Assembly: GCA_902168205.1 (NCBI GenBank)
Contig: CABHOK010000003.1
Span: 1,798,001-1,862,000, forward strand
From: an uncultured Chitinophaga sp.
GTDB taxonomy: Bacteria > Bacteroidota > Bacteroidia > Cytophagales > Cyclobacteriaceae
Direction of reading: 5' to 3'
Length of the DNA: 64,000 nucleotides
Positions within the stretch are counted from its first letter, which is position 1; each line of letters begins with the position of its first letter. Under the pieces are notes generated by a model. The model did no database searches. It was not told the DNA's origin and saw nothing but the letters and a program-made list of their open reading frames with translations. The translations under genes and the position numbers were made by a program. Positions 29,317 through 38,117 of this stretch are shown one piece after another.

Positions 29317-32300
29317 ATGTTTAATATAGTATCTCGTTATAAGCGGTGTTGGACGCTTGTTGTTATTATAATGGTGGCAAATATTTCGCTTGCCTTTAGC
29401 CACTCTTTTATAGCCGGCGACACCGTTAAACTTCCGGCAGGAGTCAAGATTACTCGTGATGGACAGAAACCGCGTCCCGAACCAAGTCCTAAGTTTAATT
29501 GGGATGAATTGGCGGTTGGAGACGACAATACAGCCTTTCCAATTTGCGGAACCGGACAGTATTATGTAGGATTTCAGCTTTACTATGACCTTGTTGGTGA
29601 TCGTCAGACATTAAAGCAGTGGACTGCTGGATTGGAAATTGCATTCCTTCACGGTGAAGATACACTCTGGACACGCCCCATCGCTGTAAATATGAATAAT
29701 CAGACATTTATAGCGACTGTTTTTCACGATAGCCTGATATCATGTGATGGTGATTATCACTTCTATATATCAAAGAAAGATAGTATTGGAGAAGTGCCGT
29801 CTGACTATATCACGTTAAAGTTACTTCATTATAAGAAGATGGAGGACGCATTCGATCCGCTCCGCGACATGACGATTAGCAGCATATACACCTCATCTAT
29901 TCGGGAAACGGCTTTAAATTGGAGTGTTAATGGCAGTGCAAGCGATCGTGCAATTTTGGAATATGATGTAGAATGGGTATATATATCTGAACACGATCGC
30001 TTCACGGGAACTGTGGCAGAAGATGCTTTCACCTTTAAAGAGCCAGTTGGAATAACAACAGCCGTCAGGAACTATACACACGCAGTTTATTATCCGAAAG
30101 GAACGTTGTGGTATCGTGTAAGAGCTGTAGGATACAATCCTGCTTATCCCGGGCATCGTATACCTGGAAAGTGGTATTATAGTAATGCTATAACGGTTGA
30201 AGAGAATCCTGAGCCACAGAAAAACTGGCAGCAACAAACGGTGTTTGCTGAAGAAGGCAAGAGCAAAAGAGTAATGACTTACTTTGATGGCAGCCTTCGC
30301 CAACGACAGAGTCTTACAAACCTAAGTAAAGAAGGTGTCACGTTGGTGGCTGATGCTTTGTATGACTACGAAGGACGAAAATCGATTGATATACTTGCAG
30401 TTCCTGCTTTGGATAATCTGCTTACTTACCATGCCGGGTTTAATCAATTTCAGGCAGAAGATGCTGTGATTGCTTCACTAACTTCCCCTACGCGCAAAAA
30501 GTTTCACTATGATAATAACCGAAGGGAGAATAGCACGCTCGCCACCATCAGCGGAGCAGGTAACTACTATTCGCCTGTGAGTAATGATTCCACCATCCAT
30601 CAGGACTTTATTCCAGATGGAGAAGGCTATGTATATAGTCAAACCGAATATCTGCGCGATGGTACCGGGCGGGTTAGTCGTCAATCTGGTGTTGGTAGCG
30701 AATTTCGTATCGATGGTGTACATGCTACCCGTTTCTATTATGGAGAAGCAGCGCAAGAAGAATTGATCCGTCTATTTGGTACCAATGTAGGCTATGCCAG
30801 TCATTACAAAAAGAATATGGTTACAGATCCGAACGGGCAAGTTAGCGTGTCTTACCTTGATCAGGAAGATCGCGTCATCGCTACAGCTCTTGCCGGGGAG
30901 AAGCCCGATAACGTTCAGGGCCTGGCGAGCTATATCAATCTGGGTAGTGATCCAATTACCGTACACGCTGGCGATAAAAACCGGAAGGAAGGAAATGTTA
31001 GTATAGCAACACATAAATTACTTAATGTTGCTTCTACGCAATATACTTTTCGATATGACTTATCCGCACTTGCTTCTTCGGTTGAACAGTATGGTTGTCA
31101 GACCTGCGCCTTTGATCTACGTATTACTTTAAGTGATCCGGAAGGTGCCTTGGTTGATCTGTCAGGTTTTTCGGGAAATCAATCACAAGATAAAGCCTAC
31201 GAGCGAAATGGAATCACCGCAGCAAGCTGCACCGATACAACCCAATTGTTACCAGTGAATTTCTCGATTACGTTACTTGAACAAGGTGAGTATACAATAA
31301 CGAAGACGTTAACGGCCCGTGAGCTTACCTTTGAACAAATAGAGGTACTGGTAGATCAGGATAGTGCCCTTCAGCAAATTGTAGAGGAACTTGAGGAGAA
31401 TTACTTTTTTGATCCTGAAGACTGTGAAGTATGTCGTGCGGCATGTCCTGGCGCAGATTCGTTGATAGAAAATGCTATTGAAGATATAGCGCAGGCAGAC
31501 TGCGATAATATTTTACAGCAGATTATTTCATATTACAAAGATCAGTATCCTGACAGTGCAGAGTATGAACCTACACAGGCGCAGATCGAACAGCATGCGT
31601 TATACTGTAAATATCAGTTGTGTATAAAGGATTTGCAAAGTGATGTGTTTGATAAACAATTGGGCAGCGTATCTACCTGGACCAGCGCACAGTCACGTTT
31701 CCCAAATGTACTGGATAGTGATCCTTTTTTTAATGCCGAGAATCTGAGTGGTTGGGGAAGTAAATCTGTCATGCAGAGTAAGCTGAATGATGTACAGGTT
31801 GGTACAGTGGCGTTTGATAGCGATGGTAATGGCGAGGCCGATAGCTATAAGGTATACCACGGTGCTATATATGATGTTACAAATCCAGGTAATACAAATT
31901 ACTATATCGATGGTAATGGTAAGCCGGATGTCAATGGGATGCACATACTATATCTGGATGTCATGAAAAACCGCGGTACGCTGGGCGAAACGGCATATGC
32001 ACAACAGGTAGAACAACAACGTTGGGCCCTGTACAGAAGTTTTTATCAGGAGGCCAAGCGCAAGATCAAAATTGAAAAGTATACAGCAACAGGATGCGTC
32101 TCAGCAGTGGAGGCATTACAGGCTAGTGATGAGTTAAAAGAACTTGACACAGAAGAAGAGATAACAAGTTGGGCGATAGAGAACCAGGCTCCCGGATATA
32201 CCAATGTAACCAATGCTGAAATTGAAATGTCGCTCGAGACTATTCGGGCAGCTTGTAATACGAAGTTCAGTTCTGCTGATAGTGCTGCTATTGCGGGACA

Positions 32301-35300
32301 TCTGATGACCTACTTTACCGGCAATAAACAGAGAAACTTCCTGCGACTTATTCTTCTTGCCGATGTTGGAGTAAATGCCAGTTTAAATTCAATACAGGAA
32401 ATCCTAAATAACTACACTTGTAACTTATCGAATGCTTCGGTGATAGACCCATTGGAATGCAAAAAAGACACAGTCTTTTTTGTACCAAGTGTCTCTCAAT
32501 TACTTTCTAATAGCGTGGCGCCATCGGTAGTATTAAGTTCAAGCAGCAGCCAAGGTGCAACAAGTGTTAGGTCGATAGCACCTTCATCCTGTACAGGTTG
32601 TCCTTCTATAGAAGAGTATAGTGCACTACTGGATTTGTACGATTCTTTAGGCGGTGTTAATTGGACGAACAAAACTGGGTGGGAGAGCGCTGATCGGTCT
32701 AATGTGAGTAGTGTCACTGGATGGCATGGGGTAAGTGTAAACGCGGAAGGACATATTGCTCTCTTAAGATTATCGAATAACAACTTGACTGGTAAGCTAC
32801 CCTCTACCGTTGGGAATCTTTTTTATCTATCTGAAATCAATTTTTCGTATAATAACTTAGCAGGTGCAATCCCTTCGGAGTTAGGGCTGTTAGCAAACCT
32901 TGAATATCTTGATTTACAAGTAAATCACTTACGAAATTCAATTCCTGAATCTTTGGGAAATCTTAGTAAAATAACCCATTTAATCCTCTCTAATAACAAA
33001 TTATCAGGCTCTATACCTGATACTTTATATACGTTGCCTAACATAACGCATTTATTTTTAGTGGTTAATGAACTGACGGGTGTTATAAGTAATCGAGTAG
33101 GTGAGTTGAAAAAAATTCGCTTTTTATATTTAAGTCAAAATCAATTGACGGGTAACATTCCATCAAGTTTAGGGAATTTAGTTGACCTAAGAGATTTAGG
33201 CCTCTCTACCAACAGACTGGAGGGGCAAATCCCCGCATCGTTAGGAGGGCTAACAAATTTGAGAATGCTGGATTTTGAAGATAATAATTTAAATGGAGCA
33301 ATTCCCTCAAGTCTTGGCCAGCTTACTAATGACCCGGATATTTGGATAACATATAACGAATTTGTATTTAAAGACATTGTTCCCTTTGTTTCTAGTTCTG
33401 TACCTAATCTTAGGTATGCTCCTCAAGATTCGGTTGATATCAAAAAGAAACTCCTAGCCTTAGTTAACCAACCTTTAAAACTAGAAGCCAGTATTGATCG
33501 AAATACTCCTAACTCTAAGTATCAATGGTTTAAGTTGAAGAATGGTGTAAGTACTCCATTGTTTGAACCAGCTTCTGAAAATGGTCACACTTATACTATA
33601 CCTTCTGTAAGTCAGTCCGATGAGGGAACAAAATATTATTATAAAATTACTAATACAGGAGCTTCGGCACTTACATTGGTAAGTAGGATGCAGACGTTAG
33701 TCTTTCCGGAAGGCCGCACATATGAAGTGTGTTGGGAATACGATACAGCTAACACTACATACAAGAAACTCATATTCAAAATAGACTGGAACGCTGAGTT
33801 CCTCAACTGTAAACGCATAGCGGAAGAAGAGGATAGTATTTTACTAGTATATGCTACACAACAACTGGTGCAGCAATATGTGAGCGACTACTACAACCAA
33901 TACAAAACACAATGTTTAACCAGAATAGCTGAAAACCTCACCTATACTTATATACCAAAGGAGTATCACTATACCCTATATTACTATGATCAGGCTGCTA
34001 ATTTGGTACAAACTGTTCCTCCTAAAGGAGTTAATCCACTAAGCGATGTGCAGGTACAGGCTTTCAGACTCGGAATAAAAGTTGATCCGGCACACACATT
34101 TGTAACACGCTATAAATACAATTCACTCGATCAATTAGTCTGGCAGAAAACTCCTGATGCCGGCGAGTCAAATTTTTGGCTTAATGATAAAGGTCAATTA
34201 AAACTTTCACAAAACGCCAAGCAAATGATTGATACTTTGTATTCCTATACGAAGTATGATGAACAGGGACGTGTAGTGGAAGTTGGTGAGTTGAAAACAT
34301 ATGCTGCAATCAGTGCGCTGGCCGATTCTATAAACTCTCCAAACTTCCCGATTTCCGGACTTTCGGACTTTCAACTCACCGACATTACCCGCACGCACTA
34401 TGATTTTGGAAAACCAGGCGTTCAGTCATATTTCTCACAAGAAAACTTACGCACGCGTGTAGCCTGGGTAGAAGTAACGGGTAAAGATGGAGCTGACACG
34501 GTCTCCACATACTATAGCTACGATATACACGGCAATGTAAAGGCGCTGTTACAAGCTTTGCCCGGTTTAAAACCAAAGCGAACAGATTATGTATATGATC
34601 TGATCAGTGGTAAGGTTAATTATGTGATGTATCAGTATGGTGAGGACGATCAGTTTATACATCAGTATTCGTACGATGATGATAACCGGATTACAGAGGT
34701 GCGAACATCTTCTGACGGATTTATCTGGCACCGTGACGCAGCCTACACGTACTATAAGCACGGCCCGCTTGCCCGGGTAGAACTTGGAGAATATAGGGTT
34801 CAAGGACTCGATTATTACTACACGCTGCAAGGCTGGATGAAGGGGGTGAATATGCCGTATGATGATGTTAATCAGAATATAGCGGATCAGGGTGTAGGTA
34901 AAGATGTATATGCCTATACGTTGGGTTATTATGAGGGCGACTATAAACCGGTTAATTCAGGCATGGCTATAGCCGACACGCGTGATCGTTTATGGACTCG
35001 CCTGAATGAAACGTATAACCATACAGGTCTTTATAATGGAAACATCTCGTGGATGATCACCGACCTTGCAAAGATTGGTGATATAAATCATGATCGTACA
35101 AAAGGTATGCAAGCCATGCTTTACGAGTACGACCAGTTACATCGCCTGGTAACAAGCCGGAGTCTTACTAATTATAATGGAGCAAATGGCTTCGCTGCAC
35201 GCGGTGCTACGGGAGCTTATGATGAGGACTATACATACGATCCTAACGGGAACATTCTTACTCTAACACGCAGAGACGGACAAGGAAATATAGCTGACGA

Positions 35301-37095
35301 TTTCAACTATCAATACTATGCTGCCACTAACCGCTTGCGCGAAGTAAAACCAGTTACTAAAGATAAAGTGTATAGCAGCGGTACAGTTACTACCGATAAT
35401 ATAGTTTACCGTAATGTGACGTTGAAAGGTTCTGCTCATGTGCAGGCAGGAAGCACTGTAGAAGTAAAAGCACTCGAAAATATTTATGCTGAACCGGATT
35501 TTGAAGCTGAAGAGGGAGCAGACTTCTGGGCGCATATAGTAGATGACGAAGGAACCTACCAGTATGATAAGATTGGTAACCTTGTTCTCGACCAGGAGGA
35601 GGGTGTGAAAATTTCCTGGACACCCTATGGTAAAATTAGAGAATTGCACACTAAAGGTGATAGTATAGTGGTTGCTTTTAAGTATGATGCGACAGGTAAT
35701 CGAGTAGAAAAGAGAGTAGTTCGAAGAGATTCAGTAACAAATGTGAAAATAACACGCTACGTACACGATGCGAGCGGTAATGTTGTGACGGTTTATAATG
35801 ATACCACAGTGCTAGAGCAGCCGATATATGGAAATAGTCGGATAGGACAACACGTAAGAGATACCACTAAGGAAGGCCACTTGACTTTGGGCAAACGTCG
35901 GATCGAGCTTAGCAATCACTTAGGAAACGTATTGACTGTAATAACAGATAATGCAGGTGCAAAAAACGACAGCACCTGGGCAATCGTTGTAAATACGAGT
36001 GATTACTATGCTTTTGGACTTCATATGAAGGAGAGAGCGTATTCAGACACAATTTCCAATTATCGTTATGGCTTTAATGGCAAGGAGAAAGATGAGAACG
36101 GTGAGTTTGGAACCGTGGCTTACGACTATGGGTTCAGAATATACAACCCTAGGATTGCACGTTTTTTGTCGGTGGACCCACTAACTCAATCGTATCCATG
36201 GTATTCTCCTTATCAGTTCGCTGGAAATACACCTGTGCAGGCAATAGACCTAGATGGCATGGAGCCGAAGAAAGTTAATAAAGGAAGTTATACGAAACGT
36301 GGGTATATAACAGCAGAGCAGATTAATGACAATAATTTCAAGGTTTATAATCTGTTATTGCATAAATATTTTATTGTCAAAATAGGTGACAAGCATCTAT
36401 TTAATCCGATTTCAGGAATGCGGAAAGCAATGAAAGACTGTGGTATAAATGAAAACATGAACGTCTACTTTCTAACGAAAGAACAAAGAAAGGCCGTTAT
36501 GTCGAGATATAACCAGATAGAGGCTGCTGCTGCCGTGGTGTTGCGTGATGGTGACGGAAAGTTTTTTAACGAGCAAAGTACCAAAGTGCAGGAAGAAATA
36601 GATCATTACTTTTTACAAAAGCAGGCTGAATACAATAGTATAAAATTAAGGAAGGTGTATGATGCTGCGGTAAAAGAGGGTGCGCTGGGTGCGATATTAG
36701 ATATTGGGTTGGGCGGAGCTTCTATTGTAATTGCAGTAACCTCAGCAACATTTACAAGCGAAACAGGAGTTGGTGCTGCAATTACTTATTCTGGAGTGGC
36801 ATTTGGTATCGATCAGGTCCAGGGTGGAGTAGCCGCCTTGATGGCTATTAATAACGGCGTGTTTGACCCTAACGCTGAGTATAAGCTTGTTAGGGGTCTA
36901 TTAATTCAACTGGGAGGAGAAAATGCTGGTATAGTGTACGATCTTGCTAATATACTTTCCGGTGCCTCTGGTGTTGCAGTAGGAGTGGCGGATGGTATTA
37001 TTACAGGAGCCCAACTAAATAGAATGTTGTTAAGTGCCACTGTTGATGGCACGGACGTGGTTCGGGATGTAAAGGAATTTACTGACAAAAAATAG
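29317..37095 (+). CDS. Rhs-repeat core protein (2592 aa) with inserted LRR-Ig cassette and variable C-terminus
   Basis: A signal peptide lies at residues 10-30 and fibronectin-like strands at about 150-290. An N-terminal Rhs block with YD repeats starts near residue 305 (QQQTVFAEEGKSKRVMTYFD). At about 1090-1465 there is an insertion: an LRR cap, eight 24-residue LRRs of the LxGxIPxxLGxL type (about 1146-1345) and an Ig-like domain (about 1365-1465). YD repeats resume to about 2250. The Rhs-associated core lies at about 2251-2317, with RFLSVDPLTQSYPWYS, NTPVQAIDLDG and YDYGFRIYNPRI. After the core, 275 residues of unrelated sequence contain a Gly/Ala-rich hydrophobic stretch and no recognised catalytic motif. 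This is the position of toxin domains in polymorphic toxins. Confidence 0.88.
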   Translation: MFNIVSRYKRCWTLVVIIMVANISLAFSHSFIAGDTVKLPAGVKITRDGQKPRPEPSPKFNWDELAVGDDNTAFPICGTGQYYVGFQLYYDLVGDRQTLKQWTAGLEIAFLHGEDTLWTRPIAVNMNNQTFIATVFHDSLISCDGDYHFYISKKDSIGEVPSDYITLKLLHYKKMEDAFDPLRDMTISSIYTSSIRETALNWSVNGSASDRAILEYDVEWVYISEHDRFTGTVAEDAFTFKEPVGITTAVRNYTHAVYYPKGTLWYRVRAVGYNPAYPGHRIPGKWYYSNAITVEENPEPQKNWQQQTVFAEEGKSKRVMTYFDGSLRQRQSLTNLSKEGVTLVADALYDYEGRKSIDILAVPALDNLLTYHAGFNQFQAEDAVIASLTSPTRKKFHYDNNRRENSTLATISGAGNYYSPVSNDSTIHQDFIPDGEGYVYSQTEYLRDGTGRVSRQSGVGSEFRIDGVHATRFYYGEAAQEELIRLFGTNVGYASHYKKNMVTDPNGQVSVSYLDQEDRVIATALAGEKPDNVQGLASYINLGSDPITVHAGDKNRKEGNVSIATHKLLNVASTQYTFRYDLSALASSVEQYGCQTCAFDLRITLSDPEGALVDLSGFSGNQSQDKAYERNGITAASCTDTTQLLPVNFSITLLEQGEYTITKTLTARELTFEQIEVLVDQDSALQQIVEELEENYFFDPEDCEVCRAACPGADSLIENAIEDIAQADCDNILQQIISYYKDQYPDSAEYEPTQAQIEQHALYCKYQLCIKDLQSDVFDKQLGSVSTWTSAQSRFPNVLDSDPFFNAENLSGWGSKSVMQSKLNDVQVGTVAFDSDGNGEADSYKVYHGAIYDVTNPGNTNYYIDGNGKPDVNGMHILYLDVMKNRGTLGETAYAQQVEQQRWALYRSFYQEAKRKIKIEKYTATGCVSAVEALQASDELKELDTEEEITSWAIENQAPGYTNVTNAEIEMSLETIRAACNTKFSSADSAAIAGHLMTYFTGNKQRNFLRLILLADVGVNASLNSIQEILNNYTCNLSNASVIDPLECKKDTVFFVPSVSQLLSNSVAPSVVLSSSSSQGATSVRSIAPSSCTGCPSIEEYSALLDLYDSLGGVNWTNKTGWESADRSNVSSVTGWHGVSVNAEGHIALLRLSNNNLTGKLPSTVGNLFYLSEINFSYNNLAGAIPSELGLLANLEYLDLQVNHLRNSIPESLGNLSKITHLILSNNKLSGSIPDTLYTLPNITHLFLVVNELTGVISNRVGELKKIRFLYLSQNQLTGNIPSSLGNLVDLRDLGLSTNRLEGQIPASLGGLTNLRMLDFEDNNLNGAIPSSLGQLTNDPDIWITYNEFVFKDIVPFVSSSVPNLRYAPQDSVDIKKKLLALVNQPLKLEASIDRNTPNSKYQWFKLKNGVSTPLFEPASENGHTYTIPSVSQSDEGTKYYYKITNTGASALTLVSRMQTLVFPEGRTYEVCWEYDTANTTYKKLIFKIDWNAEFLNCKRIAEEEDSILLVYATQQLVQQYVSDYYNQYKTQCLTRIAENLTYTYIPKEYHYTLYYYDQAANLVQTVPPKGVNPLSDVQVQAFRLGIKVDPAHTFVTRYKYNSLDQLVWQKTPDAGESNFWLNDKGQLKLSQNAKQMIDTLYSYTKYDEQGRVVEVGELKTYAAISALADSINSPNFPISGLSDFQLTDITRTHYDFGKPGVQSYFSQENLRTRVAWVEVTGKDGADTVSTYYSYDIHGNVKALLQALPGLKPKRTDYVYDLISGKVNYVMYQYGEDDQFIHQYSYDDDNRITEVRTSSDGFIWHRDAAYTYYKHGPLARVELGEYRVQGLDYYYTLQGWMKGVNMPYDDVNQNIADQGVGKDVYAYTLGYYEGDYKPVNSGMAIADTRDRLWTRLNETYNHTGLYNGNISWMITDLAKIGDINHDRTKGMQAMLYEYDQLHRLVTSRSLTNYNGANGFAARGATGAYDEDYTYDPNGNILTLTRRDGQGNIADDFNYQYYAATNRLREVKPVTKDKVYSSGTVTTDNIVYRNVTLKGSAHVQAGSTVEVKALENIYAEPDFEAEEGADFWAHIVDDEGTYQYDKIGNLVLDQEEGVKISWTPYGKIRELHTKGDSIVVAFKYDATGNRVEKRVVRRDSVTNVKITRYVHDASGNVVTVYNDTTVLEQPIYGNSRIGQHVRDTTKEGHLTLGKRRIELSNHLGNVLTVITDNAGAKNDSTWAIVVNTSDYYAFGLHMKERAYSDTISNYRYGFNGKEKDENGEFGTVAYDYGFRIYNPRIARFLSVDPLTQSYPWYSPYQFAGNTPVQAIDLDGMEPKKVNKGSYTKRGYITAEQINDNNFKVYNLLLHKYFIVKIGDKHLFNPISGMRKAMKDCGINENMNVYFLTKEQRKAVMSRYNQIEAAAAVVLRDGDGKFFNEQSTKVQEEIDHYFLQKQAEYNSIKLRKVYDAAVKEGALGAILDIGLGGASIVIAVTSATFTSETGVGAAITYSGVAFGIDQVQGGVAALMAINNGVFDPNAEYKLVRGLLIQLGGENAGIVYDLANILSGASGVAVGVADGIITGAQLNRMLLSATVDGTDVVRDVKEFTDKK

Positions 37096-37100
37096 GCTGT

Positions 37101-37505
37101 ATGGAAAAGGAGTATCAGTGCAGTATTTTTAGACTGGGGCTATTTTGGGTATGGTTACTAAGTATTGGCCCGTTTTTATATTTAATTCTTAGCCGTCCCA
37201 GTGCGCAGTTGGCAATAATATCCGTCTATGTGTTGTTTAATTTATACTGGATGATATCCATTTATAAGTCCTTGTACTTTGTTGTAATTAAGCGTGGGGA
37301 GATATGCATAAGGCACGATTTAGACTCTAGCTATCAAGAATCTGTTTGTCGTAAAGATATATCTTCGATAGAAATAGAACATGTTTACAAAGGGGGTTCT
37401 GTAATTGTGATAGAGACCAAGTTGGGGGCTAAACGATGGAATATTAGTGGCCTTTCCGGTGATGATTTACGTGATTTAAAAGATCAAATGACCAAGACTA
37501 TATGA
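37101..37505 (+). CDS. Small membrane protein with PH-like soluble domain, candidate immunity protein
   Basis: The 134-residue protein has two hydrophobic helices (about 8-30 and 36-60) and a soluble C-terminal half with short strands (VVIKRGEICIRHDL, SSIEIEHVYKGGSVIVIET), resembling bacterial PH-like membrane proteins. It begins 5 bp after the Rhs stop and overlaps the next gene by 4 bp. Position directly after an Rhs C-terminus is where immunity genes lie. A membrane location would suit a toxin acting at the membrane. No family-level match is claimed. Confidence 0.65.
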   Translation: MEKEYQCSIFRLGLFWVWLLSIGPFLYLILSRPSAQLAIISVYVLFNLYWMISIYKSLYFVVIKRGEICIRHDLDSSYQESVCRKDISSIEIEHVYKGGSVIVIETKLGAKRWNISGLSGDDLRDLKDQMTKTI

Positions 37506-38041
37506 AGACTGTTATCTTTTGCGTATTCTTTTTTTGCTACATGTTCGAGTTATCAGCGCAGAGCACTTCGTTTACTCAAAGCAATAGGAAGCAGATCATT
37601 AACTTACTTAATCAAACTAAAGTCCATCTTAATGTTTGGGTGAATGAGTCAGGAGAATCCAACGAAAAAAGAGAGGCAAAAGTCTTCTTCGATAGTTTGG
37701 GTGTAAGACTAAAAATCTCGTGCAAGGATTTGAAAGAGCAAATTGCCCGTTCAAATCATAACGGTGTAACGGAAATTCTTCATGCCTTTAAAACAGGGAA
37801 GATAGACATTAACGAAGCGCAAAATAGAATCAGATATTTTAGCTGTGTTCGAGAATTAGAGGTAGAGAAGCTGATCAGAGAATTAGATGTGCTGTATTCT
37901 AATGTCATTAATACAGTTAATTCACTGGATTCGGCGGAGAAGTATGACGATTCAGTTATATTTTTATTGAGTATTGATTTTTTAGAAAATGACTTGCCTG
38001 AAGCAAGTGAGAAAATAAAAAATATTCTTGAAAGTATATAG
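37502..38041 (+). CDS. Small secreted helical protein, second immunity or accessory candidate
   Basis: The 179-residue product has a signal peptide (CVFFFCYMFELSAQ) and an almost wholly helical, charged mature part (for example QNRIRYFSCVRELEVEKLIR). It overlaps the preceding gene by ATGA, so the two are translationally coupled. It may be a periplasmic binding partner of the Rhs C-terminal domain. I do not recognise a family. It is the last gene of the packed operon; 76 bp follow before the fibre-like gene. Confidence 0.65.
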   Translation: MKTVIFCVFFFCYMFELSAQSTSFTQSNRKQIINLLNQTKVHLNVWVNESGESNEKREAKVFFDSLGVRLKISCKDLKEQIARSNHNGVTEILHAFKTGKIDINEAQNRIRYFSCVRELEVEKLIRELDVLYSNVINTVNSLDSAEKYDDSVIFLLSIDFLENDLPEASEKIKNILESI

Positions 38042-38117
38042 ACGATAAACGCGTTGATGTTGACAATAGCCAGTGTACTACAGATAATAATGAACTAATT
38101 TTAATAGCTACTGTACC

